Positions 48,582 to 60,677 of a DNA stretch of 64,000 bases are shown here, piece by piece. Every line of letters starts with the position of its first letter. Position 1 is the stretch's first letter. The notes beneath the pieces were generated by a model, which was not told the origin of the DNA, searched no databases, and saw nothing but the letters and a program-made list of their open reading frames with translations. This DNA is from Methylobacterium sp. B4. Lineage in GTDB: Bacteria > Pseudomonadota > Alphaproteobacteria > Rhizobiales > Beijerinckiaceae. The translations under genes were made by a program, and so were the position numbers. The stretch is from the NCBI RefSeq assembly GCF_003201865.1, contig NZ_QJJJ01000007.1, forward strand, positions 1 through 64,000, given 5' to 3'.

Positions 48582-49472
48582 TCAGGCCGCCGTCGCGGCA
48601 CTTCCGAAATGCACCTCGCCCGCCGTCACGGTTCGTCGGGTTCCATCCGGGGCGAGGATCACGAGCCGCCCCCCCTCGTCGATCGTTTCAAAGATGCCCG
48701 TCAGCGTGGCCTCGGCCATGCGAACCGATACGGGGGCGCCTACCCCCGCCGCGCGCTCCAGCCACCGCCGCCGGATCGTTGGAAATCCGCGCCCCTTGTT
48801 CCAGATCCGGACCGCTTCGACAAACCGTTCCGACAGGAATTCGAACAGCATCGGCGCATCCGCCGCGGAAAAGGCGGCCAAGGCCGCCGCCGGATAGGGC
48901 AAATTCTCGGGCGCGGCCGCAACGTTGACGCCGAAACCGACCACGACGGCACGCCGTCCGCCCGGAAGCGTCTCGGCCTCCAGCAGGATGCCGGCGAGTT
49001 TTCCGCCCTCGGCGAGAACGTCGTTGGGCCATTTCAGATGGATGGCAACCGGGGCATCAGCAAGACCGTGCGGCGACGGTGCATCCCCTCCCCCCGCATG
49101 CGGGGCGGGGGCATCGGCGCCCGTGTCGTCGCGATCCTCTGCCCGCGTGCGGCGCGAGGGCTTCAGCCGGCACGCGTCGCGCAGGGCGTCGACCAGCGCC
49201 ACGCCCGCCACGAATCCAACCGTCGCGACCATCTCCGGCGCGACGCCTGCCACCGGCAGCAGCAGGCTCGCGGCGAGATTGCCCTCCGGGGAGGCCCAGG
49301 CATTGCCGCGGCGACCGCGGCCGGCCTCCTGCCGCCGGGCTGTGACCCAGAGCGGCCCCGTCTCCCCGCCCCTGGCGAGGGCGAGCGCCTCGCTATTGGT
49401 CGAGCCGAGCGTATCGTGACTGTGGAGACGATGGCCGTCGGACCGTGCCGCCGGGCTCAACCGGAACTGCAT
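48582..49472 (-). CDS. birA: Biotin--[acetyl-CoA-carboxylase] ligase with an internal insert
   Basis: Activates biotin with ATP and attaches it to carboxylase carrier proteins. The 296-residue protein lacks the N-terminal DNA-binding domain of E. coli BirA, so it is a ligase only. Motifs: STNSEAL, EAGRGRRGNAWASPEGNLAASLLLP (biotin loop) and HLKWPNDVLAEGGKLAGILLEAE (catalytic Lys). Residues about 104-140, between ALRDACR and the KWPND motif, are an extra stretch rich in Arg, Asp, Ala, Pro and His that corresponds to GC-rich palindromic DNA (49081-49115). It lies 6 bases downstream of nuoN. Confidence 0.92.
   Translation of the reverse strand: MQFRLSPAARSDGHRLHSHDTLGSTNSEALALARGGETGPLWVTARRQEAGRGRRGNAWASPEGNLAASLLLPVAGVAPEMVATVGFVAGVALVDALRDACRLKPSRRTRAEDRDDTGADAPAPHAGGGDAPSPHGLADAPVAIHLKWPNDVLAEGGKLAGILLEAETLPGGRRAVVVGFGVNVAAAPENLPYPAAALAAFSAADAPMLFEFLSERFVEAVRIWNKGRGFPTIRRRWLERAAGVGAPVSVRMAEATLTGIFETIDEGGRLVILAPDGTRRTVTAGEVHFGSAATAA
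49081..49115. repeat. GC-rich palindrome inside birA
   Basis: GCATCCCCTCCCCCCGC pairs imperfectly with GCGGGGCGGGGGCATC around a central GCATGC. It lies wholly within the coding sequence and corresponds to the non-conserved insert of the ligase. It is unlike the 90-base dispersed repeat. Confidence 0.5.
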
Positions 49473-49478
49473 GCGCCT

Positions 49479-50918
49479 CTAGAACAGAGCTTTCGCCGCG
49501 TCGCCCGCCGCCGCGACCAGCGGGGCCGGGACGAGGAAGAACAGCACCACGACCGCGCTCGACACGCCAAGCACGATCGCCGAGCCCGGCGGGATCCGCT
49601 CGTAGGGCGCCTGCGCCTCGTCGAAGTACATCACCTTGACGAGGCGCAGGTAGTAGAACGCGCCGACGACGCTGGTGACCACGCCGACCACGGCGAGGGT
49701 GACGAGACCTGCCTGGATCGCGGCGGCGAAGACGTAGAATTTCGCGAAGAACCCGGCCAGCGGCGGGATGCCGGCGAGCGAGAACATCATCGCGGCGAGG
49801 CAGAAGGCCAGCCAGGGATGGGTGCGCGAGAGGCCCGACAGGTCGTCGATCGTCTCGAACATCTTGTCCTTGCGGCGGAGCGACAGCAGCACCGCGAAGG
49901 CGCCGAGCGTCATGGCCAAGTAGACGATCATGTAGATCACCACGCCGCGGATGCCTTCTTCCGAGCCGGCGGCGAGGCCGATCAGGGCGTAGCCGACATT
50001 GCCGATGGAGGAATAGGCCATCAGGCGCTTGATGTTGCGCTGGCCGATCGCGGCGAAGGAGCCGAGCGCCATCGAGGCGATCGAGACGAAGATGATGATC
50101 TGCTGCCAGACCGCCGTCATGTCGGGGAAGGCCCCGATGAAGACGCGCACCGTCATCGCCATGGCGGCGATCTTCGGCGCGGAGCCGAAGAAGGCGGTGA
50201 CCGGCGTGGGCGAGCCCTCGTAGACGTCCGGCGTCCACATGTGGAACGGCACGGCCGCGAGCTTGAAGGCGACGCCTGCGGCCACGAACACGATGCCGAG
50301 CACGATGCCGAAGCTCGCCGGCCCGTCGAGCGCGGTGACGATGCCGGGGAAGGAGACGGTGCCGGTGAATCCGTAGACCAGCGAGGCGCCGTAGAGCAGC
50401 ATGCCGGAGGAGAGCGCGCCCAGCACGAAGTATTTCAGGCCGGCCTCGGTGGATTTGGCGTCGTCGCGATGGAAGGCGGCGATGACGTAGGCCGCGAGCG
50501 ATTGCAGCTCGAGGCCGAGATAGAGCGAGATCAGGTCGTTGGCCGAGGCCATGACCAGCATGCCGATGGTGCAGAGCACGATCAGGATCGGGTACTCGAA
50601 CCGGTCGATGCGCTCGCGCTGGAAGTAGTCGCGCGAGAGCAGGATGGTCGCCGCCGAGCCGATCAGGATCAGCGCCTTCATGATGCGCGCGAATGGGTCG
50701 GCGATGAAGGCGCCGTTCAGCGTCGTGACCCGGCCGGTCTGCGTGACCACGAGGAAGAAGGTGAAGATCAGGAGGATCAGCGCGCCGACATTGACGCCCT
50801 CGGACGAGCGCTCGCCGCGCCACGCGCCGTAGAGGACGAGCAGGAGCGCGCCGACGCTCAGCACGATCTCCGGCAGGACCGGCGTGATCGCCGGCAGGAC
50901 GGATTGGATCGGTGTCAT
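49479..50918 (-). CDS. nuoN: NADH-quinone oxidoreductase subunit N
   Basis: Antiporter-like proton-pumping subunit of complex I in the membrane arm. The 479-residue protein has about 14 helices, with [17 protein letters not shown] stretch, [41 protein letters not shown] and [21 protein letters not shown] carrying the conserved Lys residues. The ATG at 50918 overlaps the nuoM stop by four bases. Last gene of the nuo operon before birA. Confidence 0.95.
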   Translation of the reverse strand: MTPIQSVLPAITPVLPEIVLSVGALLLVLYGAWRGERSSEGVNVGALILLIFTFFLVVTQTGRVTTLNGAFIADPFARIMKALILIGSAATILLSRDYFQRERIDRFEYPILIVLCTIGMLVMASANDLISLYLGLELQSLAAYVIAAFHRDDAKSTEAGLKYFVLGALSSGMLLYGASLVYGFTGTVSFPGIVTALDGPASFGIVLGIVFVAAGVAFKLAAVPFHMWTPDVYEGSPTPVTAFFGSAPKIAAMAMTVRVFIGAFPDMTAVWQQIIIFVSIASMALGSFAAIGQRNIKRLMAYSSIGNVGYALIGLAAGSEEGIRGVVIYMIVYLAMTLGAFAVLLSLRRKDKMFETIDDLSGLSRTHPWLAFCLAAMMFSLAGIPPLAGFFAKFYVFAAAIQAGLVTLAVVGVVTSVVGAFYYLRLVKVMYFDEAQAPYERIPPGSAIVLGVSSAVVVLFFLVPAPLVAAAGDAAKALF

Positions 50919-52489
50919 CGCGCGGCGGCCTCGATGGTCGCAAGGTGGGACTTCGGGGACTCGGCGGCGCCCGTCCGGGCGGCGGCGTCCTTGGTGGCGG
51001 TCTGCGTGGTGGCCAGCGCGGCACGCATGTTCTGCATCAGCGCCTCGGTGGAGGGCGCGAAGGTGTCGAGGATGGGTGCAGGGTGGACGCCGTACCAGAT
51101 CGTCAGGGCGACGAGCGGCGCGATGATGATCTTTTCGCGGTTGTCGAGGTCGAGGATGCCCTGGAGGTTGGGCTTCTCGAGCTTCCCGTAGATCACCCGG
51201 GCGTAGAGCCACAGCGCGTAGCCGGCCGAGAGGATGATGCCGAAGACCGAGAAGAAGGCGACCGTGGGGTTGGCCCGGAAGGCGCCCATCATCGCGAGGA
51301 ACTCGCCGACGAAGCCCGAGGTGCCCGGCAGGCCGACATTGGCCATGGTGAAGACCATCATCGCGACGGCGAAGAGCGGCATCCGCTTCACCAATCCGCC
51401 ATAGGCCGCGATCTCGCGGGTGTGCATCCGGTCGTAGACGACGCCGACGCAGAGGAAGAGCGCGCCCGAGACGATGCCGTGGGAGATCATCAGGAACAGC
51501 GCGCCCTGGATGCCCTGCTCGTTGAGCGTGAACAGGCCCAGCGTCACGAAGCCCATATGCGCCACCGACGAGTAGGCGATCAGCTTCTTGATGTCGGTCT
51601 GCATCATCGCGATGAGCGAGGTGAAGATGATCGCGATCACCGAGAGGGCGAAGACGAGCGGGGCGAAGGTGTGGCTCGCATCCGGCAGCATCGGCAGCGA
51701 GATCCGGATGAAGCCGTAGCCGCCCATCTTCAGCAGGATGCCCGCCAGGATGACCGAGCCCGCGGTCGGCGCCTCGACGTGGGCGTCGGGGAGCCAGGTA
51801 TGGACCGGCCACATCGGCATCTTCACCGCGAAGGACGCGAAGAAGGCGAGCCAGAGCCAGGTCTGCATGTGCACGGGGAAGCGGTGCGCCAGCAGCGTCG
51901 GGATGTCGGTGGTACCGGCTTCCCAGTACATCGCCATGATGGCGAGCAGCATCAGCACCGAGCCGAGCAGGGTGTAGAGGAAGAACTTGAAGCTGGCGTA
52001 GATGCGCCGCTTGCCGCCCCAGATGCCGATGATGAGGAACATCGGGATCAGGCCTGCCTCGAAGAACAGGTAGAACAGCACCAGATCGAGCGAGCAGAAC
52101 ACGCCGATCATCGTCGTTTCCAGCACGAGGAAGGCGACGAAGTACTCCTTGACCCGGCTTTCGATGGAGAGCCACGAGGCCCCGATGCAGAACGGCATCA
52201 GGAAGGTGGTGAGCAGGATCAGCGGCATCGAGAAGCCGTCGACGCCGAGCTTGAACCGGATCGTCTCGGCGAGCCAGGCGTGGCTCTCGACCAGCTGGAA
52301 GCTCGGGCTCGCGATGTCGTAGCGCGCCCAGGCCACCAGCGAGAGCAGGAAGGTGACGACCGTCGTGATCAGCGCCGCCCAACGGGCGTTGCGCTTCACC
52401 GCCGCCGTCTCCTCGCCGAGGGTGAGGATGAAGGCGGCGCCGGCCAGCGGGACGATCAGCAGCCCTGAGAGAATGCCGAGGCCGAGCAT
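50915..52489 (-). CDS. nuoM: NADH-quinone oxidoreductase subunit M
   Basis: Second antiporter-like subunit of complex I. The 524-residue protein shows [23 protein letters not shown] (conserved Glu), [44 protein letters not shown] and [25 protein letters not shown]. The ATG at 52489 shares one base with the nuoL stop. Longer in-frame extension upstream runs into nuoL and is not real. Confidence 0.96.
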   Translation of the reverse strand: MLGLGILSGLLIVPLAGAAFILTLGEETAAVKRNARWAALITTVVTFLLSLVAWARYDIASPSFQLVESHAWLAETIRFKLGVDGFSMPLILLTTFLMPFCIGASWLSIESRVKEYFVAFLVLETTMIGVFCSLDLVLFYLFFEAGLIPMFLIIGIWGGKRRIYASFKFFLYTLLGSVLMLLAIMAMYWEAGTTDIPTLLAHRFPVHMQTWLWLAFFASFAVKMPMWPVHTWLPDAHVEAPTAGSVILAGILLKMGGYGFIRISLPMLPDASHTFAPLVFALSVIAIIFTSLIAMMQTDIKKLIAYSSVAHMGFVTLGLFTLNEQGIQGALFLMISHGIVSGALFLCVGVVYDRMHTREIAAYGGLVKRMPLFAVAMMVFTMANVGLPGTSGFVGEFLAMMGAFRANPTVAFFSVFGIILSAGYALWLYARVIYGKLEKPNLQGILDLDNREKIIIAPLVALTIWYGVHPAPILDTFAPSTEALMQNMRAALATTQTATKDAAARTGAAESPKSHLATIEAAAR

Positions 52490-54606
52490 CAGTGGGTCAC
52501 TCCCGGGGTTCCCGCCGGCACGCCGGAGACGAGGTACCACGTGATCAGGCCGGCGACCCCGACGAGCATCACGAAGGCGTAGTGGTAGACGTAGCCGGTC
52601 TGGAGACGGACCACGCCGCGGGTGACGTCGACGACCCGGGCCGAGATGCCGTCGGGGCCGAGGCCGTCGATGACGCGCCCGTCGCCCTCCTTCCAGAGGA
52701 ACAGGCCGAAGTTCTTGGCCGGACGCACGAAGATCCGGTCGTAGATCTTGTCGAAGTACCACTTGTTGAGCAGGAAGCGGTACAGGATCGGCTGAGATTC
52801 CGCGAGACGATGCGGCAGATCGGGCCGGCGCAAGTACATCCAGAAGGCCAGGAGGAAGCCGAGCACCAGCATCACGAAGGGCGAGGCGGCGACCCAGCCC
52901 GGCGCGTCGTGGATCTTGTGCATGATGTCGTTGCCGGACCCGTGCGGGAGCGCGTTGCCCCAGAACTTTTCCATGTCGTGCCCGATGAAGCGCTCCTTGA
53001 AGATCAGGCCGGCGAACAGGGCGCCGAAGGCCAGGATCGCCAGCGGGATCGTCATCACGAGCGGGCTCTCGTGAGGCTTGAGGGGCGCGTGATCGTGATG
53101 CTCGACCGCGCTGTGCGAGGCCGGCTCGACGTCGTGGCCGTGATCGTCGTGGGCGACGCCCTCGTGGTGCCCCGGCTTGCCGTCCGCCTGGTGGGCATGG
53201 GCCGCGTGCGCGTGATCGTCATGCGCGTGATCGTCGTGGTCGTGGGCGCCGTGCGCCACCCAGCGCTGCGGTCCCTCGAAGGTGAGAAAGAACAGCCGCC
53301 AGGAGTAGAACGAGGTCATCAGCGCGGCGATCACGGTGGCGAGGAACGCCAGCACGTGGCCCGGGCGGTCCGACATGTAGGCCGCCTCGATGATCGCGTC
53401 CTTAGAGTAGTAGCCGGAGGTGAAGGGGAAGCCGATCAGCGCGATGGTGCCGATCGTCATCATCGCCGTGGTGAAGGGAATGTAGCGGCGCAGCCCCCCC
53501 ATGTTCCGCATGTCCTGCTCGTGATGCATCGCGTGGATGACCGAGCCGGCGCCGAGGAACAGCAGCGCCTTGAAGAAGGCGTGGGTGAAGAGGTGGAAGA
53601 CGCCGGTGGCGTAGGCGCCGACGCCCAGGCCCACGAACATGTAGCCGAGTTGCGAGCAGGTCGAGTAGGCGATGACCCGCTTGATGTCGTTCTGCACGAG
53701 GCCGACGGTGGCCGCGAAGAAGGCGGTGATGCCGCCGATGACGGTGACGACGGTGAGCGCGGTCGGCGCCAGCTCGAAGAGCGGCGACAGGCGCGCGACC
53801 ATGAACACGCCGGCGGTGACCATGGTCGCGGCGTGGATGAGCGCCGAGACCGGGGTCGGGCCCTCCATCGCGTCGGGGAGCCAGGTGTGCAGCAGGAACT
53901 GCGCCGACTTGCCCATCGCACCCATGAACAGGAGCAGGCAGGCGAGCGTCAGGGCGTGCCAGTCATGGCCGAGGAAGTGGAAGGTCGCGTCCTTCAGTTC
54001 CGGGGCCTTGGCGAAGATCGCGTCGAATCCGACCGAGCCGGTGAGCACGAAGACGAGGAAGATGCCGAGGGAAAAGCCGAAATCGCCGACGCGGTTGACG
54101 ATGAAGGCCTTCATCGCCGCGGCGTTGGCCGAGGGCTTCTCGTACCAGAAGCCGATCAGCAGGTAGGAGGCGAGGCCGACGCCCTCCCAGCCGAAGAACA
54201 TCTGCACGAGGTTGTCGGCCGTCACCAGCATCAGCATGGCGAAGGTGAACAGCGACAGGTAGGCGAAGAAGCGCGGCCGGTGCGGATCCTCGTGCATGTA
54301 GCCGATGGAGTAGAGGTGCACGAGAGTCGAGACCGAGGTCACGACGACGAGCATCACCGCGGTCAGCGTATCGACCTTGAAGGCCCAGTCGACCACGAGG
54401 TCGCCGGCGCTGAACCACTGCGCCACCGGCACCGTCTCGGCGCGGCCGTCACCGGTCACGAGGAAGAAGGCGCCCCAGGAGAGCAGGGCCGCGAAGGCAA
54501 GGCAGCCCGTCGTCACGAGCTCGCTCATCCGCGCACCGATGGACCGGCCGAACAGGCCGGCGATCAGGGCGCCGATCAGCGGGAAGAAGACGATCGCGTG
54601 ATACAT
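52489..54606 (-). CDS. nuoL: NADH-quinone oxidoreductase subunit L with His-rich insert
   Basis: Distal antiporter-like subunit of complex I with the long lateral helix at the C terminus. The 705-residue protein has [56 protein letters not shown] and [24 protein letters not shown]. Between helices near residues 448-510 there is an insert with about nineteen His and many Asp (for example [18 protein letters not shown]), which faces an aqueous side and could bind metal. Same operon, 54 bases after nuoK. Confidence 0.95.
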   Translation of the reverse strand: MYHAIVFFPLIGALIAGLFGRSIGARMSELVTTGCLAFAALLSWGAFFLVTGDGRAETVPVAQWFSAGDLVVDWAFKVDTLTAVMLVVVTSVSTLVHLYSIGYMHEDPHRPRFFAYLSLFTFAMLMLVTADNLVQMFFGWEGVGLASYLLIGFWYEKPSANAAAMKAFIVNRVGDFGFSLGIFLVFVLTGSVGFDAIFAKAPELKDATFHFLGHDWHALTLACLLLFMGAMGKSAQFLLHTWLPDAMEGPTPVSALIHAATMVTAGVFMVARLSPLFELAPTALTVVTVIGGITAFFAATVGLVQNDIKRVIAYSTCSQLGYMFVGLGVGAYATGVFHLFTHAFFKALLFLGAGSVIHAMHHEQDMRNMGGLRRYIPFTTAMMTIGTIALIGFPFTSGYYSKDAIIEAAYMSDRPGHVLAFLATVIAALMTSFYSWRLFFLTFEGPQRWVAHGAHDHDDHAHDDHAHAAHAHQADGKPGHHEGVAHDDHGHDVEPASHSAVEHHDHAPLKPHESPLVMTIPLAILAFGALFAGLIFKERFIGHDMEKFWGNALPHGSGNDIMHKIHDAPGWVAASPFVMLVLGFLLAFWMYLRRPDLPHRLAESQPILYRFLLNKWYFDKIYDRIFVRPAKNFGLFLWKEGDGRVIDGLGPDGISARVVDVTRGVVRLQTGYVYHYAFVMLVGVAGLITWYLVSGVPAGTPGVTH

Positions 54607-54660
54607 AGAATTCGATTGCCTCGTAGCAGGCGGACGAAGGGGCGGCGCTCTCGCGAGCCG

Positions 54661-54966
54661 TCAGCCCTTCATCATGCTCACGTCCTCGACGGCGATGGAG
54701 CCGCGGTTGCGGAAGAACACCACCAGGATCGCGAGCCCGATCGCGGCTTCCGCCGCGGCGACCGTCAGCACGAACAGGGCGAAGACCTGTCCGGTGATGT
54801 CGTTGAGATGGGTCGAGAAGGCGACGAGATTGATGTTGACCGCGAGCAGGATCAGCTCGACCGACATCAGGATGACGATGACGTTCTTGCGGTTGATGAA
54901 GATGCCGAGCACGCCGAGCGTGAACAGGATCGCGGCAACCGTCAGATAGTGGCTCACTCCGATCAT
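54661..54966 (-). CDS. nuoK: NADH-quinone oxidoreductase subunit K
   Basis: Small membrane subunit of complex I (ND4L). The 101-residue protein has three helices: [44 protein letters not shown] with the conserved membrane Glu ([10 protein letters not shown]), and [20 protein letters not shown] with the second Glu. Length matches the family exactly. Five bases separate it from nuoJ. Confidence 0.96.
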   Translation of the reverse strand: MIGVSHYLTVAAILFTLGVLGIFINRKNVIVILMSVELILLAVNINLVAFSTHLNDITGQVFALFVLTVAAAEAAIGLAILVVFFRNRGSIAVEDVSMMKG

Positions 54967-54971
54967 CGGCT

Positions 54972-55592
54972 TCAGACCTCCACACCCTGACGCGAGGGCA
55001 CCTTGATGGTGTCGACCGCCATGCCTTGTGTGCGGGCGTTCTGCACGGCGATGTTCTGACGCTTGACGCCGGTGCGCTCGCGCAGGGTCAGCACGATGGC
55101 GCCGATCATCGCCACCAGCAGGATCAGGCCGGCGATCTGGAAGAAGTAGACGTAGTCCGTGTAGAGCACCCGGCCGAGCGCCTGGGTGTTGGTGAGGCTC
55201 TCGCCGTGGGCGGCGCGGCCCAGAGGCGCCTGCACGAGGCCGGGATCGATGGTCCAGGTCCCCACCACCAGCAGCAGTTCGATCAGGAAGATCGCGCCGA
55301 TCAGCCCGCCGATCGGCAGGTAGCGCTGGAAGCCCTGGCGGAGCGCGGCGAAGTCCACGTCGAGCATCATCACGACGAAGAGGAACAGCACCGCGACGGC
55401 GCCGACATAGACGACGACGAGGATCATCGCCAGGAACTCGGCACCCATCAGCACGAACAGCCCGGCGGCGTTCACGAAGGCGAGGATCAGGAACAACACC
55501 GAGGTCACGGGGTTCCTGGCAGCGATCACCATGAAGCCCGAGGCCACGGCGAGGCCCGCGAAGAGATAGAAGAAGGCGGCGGCTGCGGTCAT
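54972..55592 (-). CDS. nuoJ: NADH-quinone oxidoreductase subunit J
   Basis: Membrane subunit of complex I (ND6). The 206-residue protein has five predicted helices, with [54 protein letters not shown], the signature of this subunit, and a polar C-terminal tail. A gap of 123 bases to nuoI holds an eight-pair perfect hairpin (GCCGCTCG-AG-CGAGCGGC, 55609-55626). Confidence 0.95.
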   Translation of the reverse strand: MTAAAAFFYLFAGLAVASGFMVIAARNPVTSVLFLILAFVNAAGLFVLMGAEFLAMILVVVYVGAVAVLFLFVVMMLDVDFAALRQGFQRYLPIGGLIGAIFLIELLLVVGTWTIDPGLVQAPLGRAAHGESLTNTQALGRVLYTDYVYFFQIAGLILLVAMIGAIVLTLRERTGVKRQNIAVQNARTQGMAVDTIKVPSRQGVEV

Positions 55593-55608
55593 GCGATTTT
55601 CAGCATCG

Positions 55609-55626
55609 GCCGCTCGAGCGAGCGGC
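55609..55626. promoter_or_regulatory. Hairpin in the nuoI-nuoJ gap
   Basis: GCCGCTCG and CGAGCGGC form a perfect eight-pair dyad with a two-base centre, inside the only sizeable gap of the nuo genes in the window (123 bases). It may set mRNA processing or stability between nuoI and nuoJ. No promoter was recognised. Confidence 0.35.
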
Positions 55627-55715
55627 TCCCTTCTGCCTCGGTGGACCCTCGGCCGCAGTCGGCGGCCCGTCTATAGAACTCGGTCTTGCGGCGCACAACC
55701 GCGCGCCGTTGGACT

Positions 55716-56204
55716 TCAGCGGTACGGCGCGTCCATCGCGATGTTGCGGGCGATCTCGCGCTCCCAACGGTCGCCGTTCGCGAGAAGCTTCTCCTTGTCG
55801 TAAAGGAGCTCCTCGCGGGTCTCGACCGAGAACTCGAAGTTCGGACCCTCGACGATGGCATCGACCGGACAGGCCTCCTGGCACATGCCGCAATAGATGC
55901 ACTTCACCATGTCGATGTCGTAGCGCGTGGTGCGCCGGGTCCCGTCGTTGCGGCGCGGACCCGCCTCGATGGTGATCGCCTGGGCCGGGCAGATCGCCTC
56001 GCAGAGCTTGCAGGCGATGCAGCGCTCCTCGCCGTTGGGATAGCGGCGCAGGGCGTGCTCCCCGCGGAAGCGCGGCCCGCGATGGCCCATCTCGAAGGGG
56101 TAGTTGATCGTGGCCTTCGGCTTGAAGAAATACTTCATGGCGAGGAAGAACCCCGACACGAATTCCTTCAGGAGGAGGCTTCTGGCGACCTGATCGAGCT
56201 TCAC
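55716..56204 (-). CDS. nuoI: NADH-quinone oxidoreductase subunit I
   Basis: Peripheral-arm subunit (TYKY) carrying clusters N6a and N6b. The 162-residue protein contains two complete ferredoxin motifs, [12 protein letters not shown] and [12 protein letters not shown], and an N-terminal amphipathic helix. [22 protein letters not shown] is typical of the alphaproteobacterial/mitochondrial form. Eight Cys ligands are intact. Confidence 0.97.
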   Translation of the reverse strand: MKLDQVARSLLLKEFVSGFFLAMKYFFKPKATINYPFEMGHRGPRFRGEHALRRYPNGEERCIACKLCEAICPAQAITIEAGPRRNDGTRRTTRYDIDMVKCIYCGMCQEACPVDAIVEGPNFEFSVETREELLYDKEKLLANGDRWEREIARNIAMDAPYR

Positions 56205-56229
56205 GGCGCGATCTCCGATGCGGTTGCGA

Positions 56230-57252
56230 TCAGGCTCCCGGCGCGAGGCCGGTGAGCTTCAGGACGAAGGCGACGACGATGACCGAGATCAGCGAGAGCG
56301 GGAGGAAGACCTTCCAGCCCAGCCGCATGAGCTGGTCGTAGCGGTAGCGGGGCACCATGGCCTTCACCATGGCGATCATGAAGAACAGGAAGCTGGCCTT
56401 CAGCGCGAACCAGATCACGCCCGGCACCCACGTGAAGGGCACGAAGGGAATCGGCGAGAGCCAGCCGCCCAGGAACAGCACCGTGCCGAGGGCGCACATG
56501 GTCATGATCGCCACGTACTCGCCGAGCATGAACAGCAGGTACGGCGTCGAGGAGTACTCGACCATGTAGCCCGCCACGAGTTCCGACTCGGCCTCCGGCA
56601 GGTCGAAGGGCGGGCGGTTGGTCTCGGCCAGCGCCGAGACGAAGAATACCGCGAACATCGGGAACAGCCAGAGCCAGTACCAGCCGAACAGGCCGAGCGC
56701 CGTGTCCTGGGCCATGACGATGCGCGAGAGGTTTAGGCTCCCGGCGCAGAGCAGCACGCAGATGATGACGAAGCCGAGCGAGACCTCGTAGGAGATCATC
56801 TGCGCCGCCGAGCGGAGCGCGCCGAGGAAGGCGTATTTGGAGTTCGAGGCCCAGCCGCCCATGATGACGCCGTAGACGCCCAGGCTGGAGATCGCGAAGA
56901 TGTAGGTGATGCCGACGTTGATGTCGGCGATCGCCCAACCGTCGGCGAGCGGGATGACCGCCCATGATGCCAGCGCCAGCATGGCGAAGACGAGCGGCGC
57001 CAGCAGGTAGATCGCCTTGTTGGCGCCGGCCGGGATCACCGGCTCCTTCAGCACGAACTTCAGGAGGTCGGCGAAGGACTGGAGCAGACCGAACGGCCCG
57101 ACCACGTTCGGGCCGCGGCGCAGCTGCACCGCCGCCCAGATCTTGCGATCCGCCAGCAGCGCGAAGGCGATGAAGACGAGGAGAGCTGCGAGCAGCACGA
57201 AGCTCTTCAGCGCGATCAGGAGGACGGTGCCGAGCACTTCCCAGAAGGTCAT
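56230..57252 (-). CDS. nuoH: NADH-quinone oxidoreductase subunit H
   Basis: Membrane subunit (ND1) at the quinone entrance. The 340-residue protein has eight helices, with [36 protein letters not shown] at the N-terminal side, [38 protein letters not shown] (the conserved acidic loop) and [16 protein letters not shown] C-terminal end. Twelve bases lie between it and nuoG. Confidence 0.97.
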   Translation of the reverse strand: MTFWEVLGTVLLIALKSFVLLAALLVFIAFALLADRKIWAAVQLRRGPNVVGPFGLLQSFADLLKFVLKEPVIPAGANKAIYLLAPLVFAMLALASWAVIPLADGWAIADINVGITYIFAISSLGVYGVIMGGWASNSKYAFLGALRSAAQMISYEVSLGFVIICVLLCAGSLNLSRIVMAQDTALGLFGWYWLWLFPMFAVFFVSALAETNRPPFDLPEAESELVAGYMVEYSSTPYLLFMLGEYVAIMTMCALGTVLFLGGWLSPIPFVPFTWVPGVIWFALKASFLFFMIAMVKAMVPRYRYDQLMRLGWKVFLPLSLISVIVVAFVLKLTGLAPGA

Positions 57253-57264
57253 CGGTAGCGTCCC

Positions 57265-59331
57265 CTATTCCGCCGCTTCGAGGGCGCGGCCCCGGGCGAG
57301 ACCGGAGCACTCGGCGAGCACCCGCGAAGCGCGGGCGATCGGGTTGGTGAGGTAGAAGTCGGTCACCGGAGAGGCGAAGCTGGCCTTTTCCGTCGCGGCC
57401 GGAAGCGACGCGAGCTTTTCCAGCGCGGCCGCGGCGTCGGACACCTCGACCTGCCCGACCGCCGCGAGATGCGGGTGCTCGGCATACATCGCCTTGCGCA
57501 AGGCCGCGAGCGAATCGTAGGGCAGGCGCTTGCCCAGCACGTCGGAGAGCGCGCGCAGGATCGCCCAATCCTCGCGGGCATCGCCCGGCGGGAAGCCGGC
57601 GCGGTTGGCCATCTGCACCCGGCCTTCGAGGTTGACGTAGGTCGCGCTCTTCTCGGTATAGGCCGCTCCCGGCAGGATCACGTCGGCGCGGCTCGCGCCG
57701 GCATCGCCGTGGGTGCCCTGGTAGATCACGAAGGCACCCGGTCCGATCACCCGCTCGTCGGCGCCGAGGTTGAACACGATGTCGAGGGCGCCCGGCTCGA
57801 GCATCTGCGAGAAGGTCAGACCCCCCTCGCCCGGCACGAAGCCGAGATCGAGCGCGCCGACGCGGGCGGCCGCCGTGTTGAGCACGCCGAAGCCGTTCCA
57901 CTCCGCGCTGACCGCGCCGACATCCTTGGCCAGGGCCGCGATTCCCGCGAGCGAGCCGAAGGCGCTCTCGCCCACGATCACAAGCGGGCGCTCGGCCTTC
58001 CTCAGCACGTCGAGGAAGCTGTGGTCGCCCTTGGCCAGGGAGGCGAGCGTGTCGGTGCCGGCGCCGAGATAGGTGTAGGGGTAGGTCAGGTCCGGCTGCT
58101 CGTCGAGGATCAGGCCGATCGAGACCGGGGCCATGCGCCAACGCTTGCGGATGCGCACGTTCAGGAGCGAGGCTTCGGTGCGCGGGTTCGCGCCGACGAT
58201 CAGGATCGCGTCCGCTGCCTCGATGCCGGGGATGGTCGCCCCCAGCGTGTAGGCGGCCCGGCCCCAGGCCGGATCGATCGCCTCGCCGCTCTGGCGGGCG
58301 TCGAGGTTGGTCACGCCGAGCGAGCTCATGAGCGCCTTGAGCGCGAAGATCTCCTCCGCGCCGGCCAGATCGCCCACGAGCGCGCCGACGCGCTTGGGGT
58401 CCGCGCCCTTCATCCGGGCGGCGATGGCCGAGAAAGCCTCGCCCCAGGAGGCCGGGCGCAGGCGCCCGTTCTCGCGCAGGAACGGCCGGTCGAGGCGCTG
58501 CAGGCGCAGTCCGTCGACGACGTGGCGGGTCTTGTCGGAGATCCACTCCTCGTTGATGTCGTCGTTGATGCGCGGCTCGATCTGCATCACCTCGCGGCCG
58601 CGGGCATCGATGCGGATCGCCGAGCCCACCGCATCCATCACGTCGACGGACTCGGTCTTGTGCAGCTCCCACGGGCGCACGTTGTAGCTCTGCGGATTGT
58701 GAACCAGCGCGCCGACGGGGCAGAGGTCGGCCACGTTGCCCTGAAGCTCCGAGCCCATGGCCTGTTCGAGGTAGCTCGTGATCTCCATGTCCTCGCCGCG
58801 GCCGATGGCGCCGAGATCCGGCACGCCGGCGACTTCCGCGAGGAAGCGGACGCAGCGGGTGCAGTGGATGCAGCGGTTCATCGCCGTGCGCACCAGCGGG
58901 CCGATATACTTCTCCTCGACCGCCCGCTTGTTCTCGCGGTAGCGGGTCGAGTCGACGCCGTAGGCCATCGCCTGATCCTGCAGGTCGCAATGGCCGCCCT
59001 GGTCGCAGATCGGGCAATCGAGCGGGTGGTTGATGAGGAGGAACTCCATCACCCCCTCGCGGGCCTTCTTCGTCGTGCCCGAGCGCGTCAGCACCTCCGG
59101 CGGCTCGCCGTTGGGGCCGGGCCGGCAATCTTTGACCGCGTAGGCGCAGGAAGCCACGGGCTTGGGCGCGCCCTTCAGCTCGACCAGGCACATGCGGCAA
59201 TTGCCGGCGATCGACAGCCGCTCGTGGAAGCAGAAGCGCGGGATCTCCGCGCCCGCGATCTCGCAGGCCTGCAGCAGGGTGTAATCGGCCGGGACATCGA
59301 CCTCGGTGCCGTCGATGAGGATTTTGGTCAT
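57265..59331 (-). CDS. nuoG: NADH-quinone oxidoreductase subunit G
   Basis: Large iron-sulfur subunit of the peripheral arm. The 688-residue protein, the length usual in alphaproteobacteria and mitochondria, opens with a [2Fe-2S] ferredoxin domain (CHE-type FCFHERLSIAGNCRMCLVEL). It continues with the His/Cys-ligated cluster (HPLDCPICDQGGHCDLQDQ) and CIHCTRCVRFLAEVAG, then a molybdopterin-oxidoreductase-like domain. The start at 59331 is the family start; upstream in-frame residues overlap nuoF spacing. 34 bases separate it from nuoF. Confidence 0.96.
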   Translation of the reverse strand: MTKILIDGTEVDVPADYTLLQACEIAGAEIPRFCFHERLSIAGNCRMCLVELKGAPKPVASCAYAVKDCRPGPNGEPPEVLTRSGTTKKAREGVMEFLLINHPLDCPICDQGGHCDLQDQAMAYGVDSTRYRENKRAVEEKYIGPLVRTAMNRCIHCTRCVRFLAEVAGVPDLGAIGRGEDMEITSYLEQAMGSELQGNVADLCPVGALVHNPQSYNVRPWELHKTESVDVMDAVGSAIRIDARGREVMQIEPRINDDINEEWISDKTRHVVDGLRLQRLDRPFLRENGRLRPASWGEAFSAIAARMKGADPKRVGALVGDLAGAEEIFALKALMSSLGVTNLDARQSGEAIDPAWGRAAYTLGATIPGIEAADAILIVGANPRTEASLLNVRIRKRWRMAPVSIGLILDEQPDLTYPYTYLGAGTDTLASLAKGDHSFLDVLRKAERPLVIVGESAFGSLAGIAALAKDVGAVSAEWNGFGVLNTAAARVGALDLGFVPGEGGLTFSQMLEPGALDIVFNLGADERVIGPGAFVIYQGTHGDAGASRADVILPGAAYTEKSATYVNLEGRVQMANRAGFPPGDAREDWAILRALSDVLGKRLPYDSLAALRKAMYAEHPHLAAVGQVEVSDAAAALEKLASLPAATEKASFASPVTDFYLTNPIARASRVLAECSGLARGRALEAAE

Positions 59332-59365
59332 CGGGTCATCTCGAAGGTGAGCATCGGGGCGGCGC

Positions 59366-60667
<1,302 letters not shown>

Positions 60668-60677
60668 GATCCGCTCC

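Noticed and set aside
46683..51191. Open frame of 1502 codons on the plus strand
   Set aside because: Antisense shadow of the epimerase, rnj, birA, nuoN genes; composition is His/Arg/Asp-rich noise.
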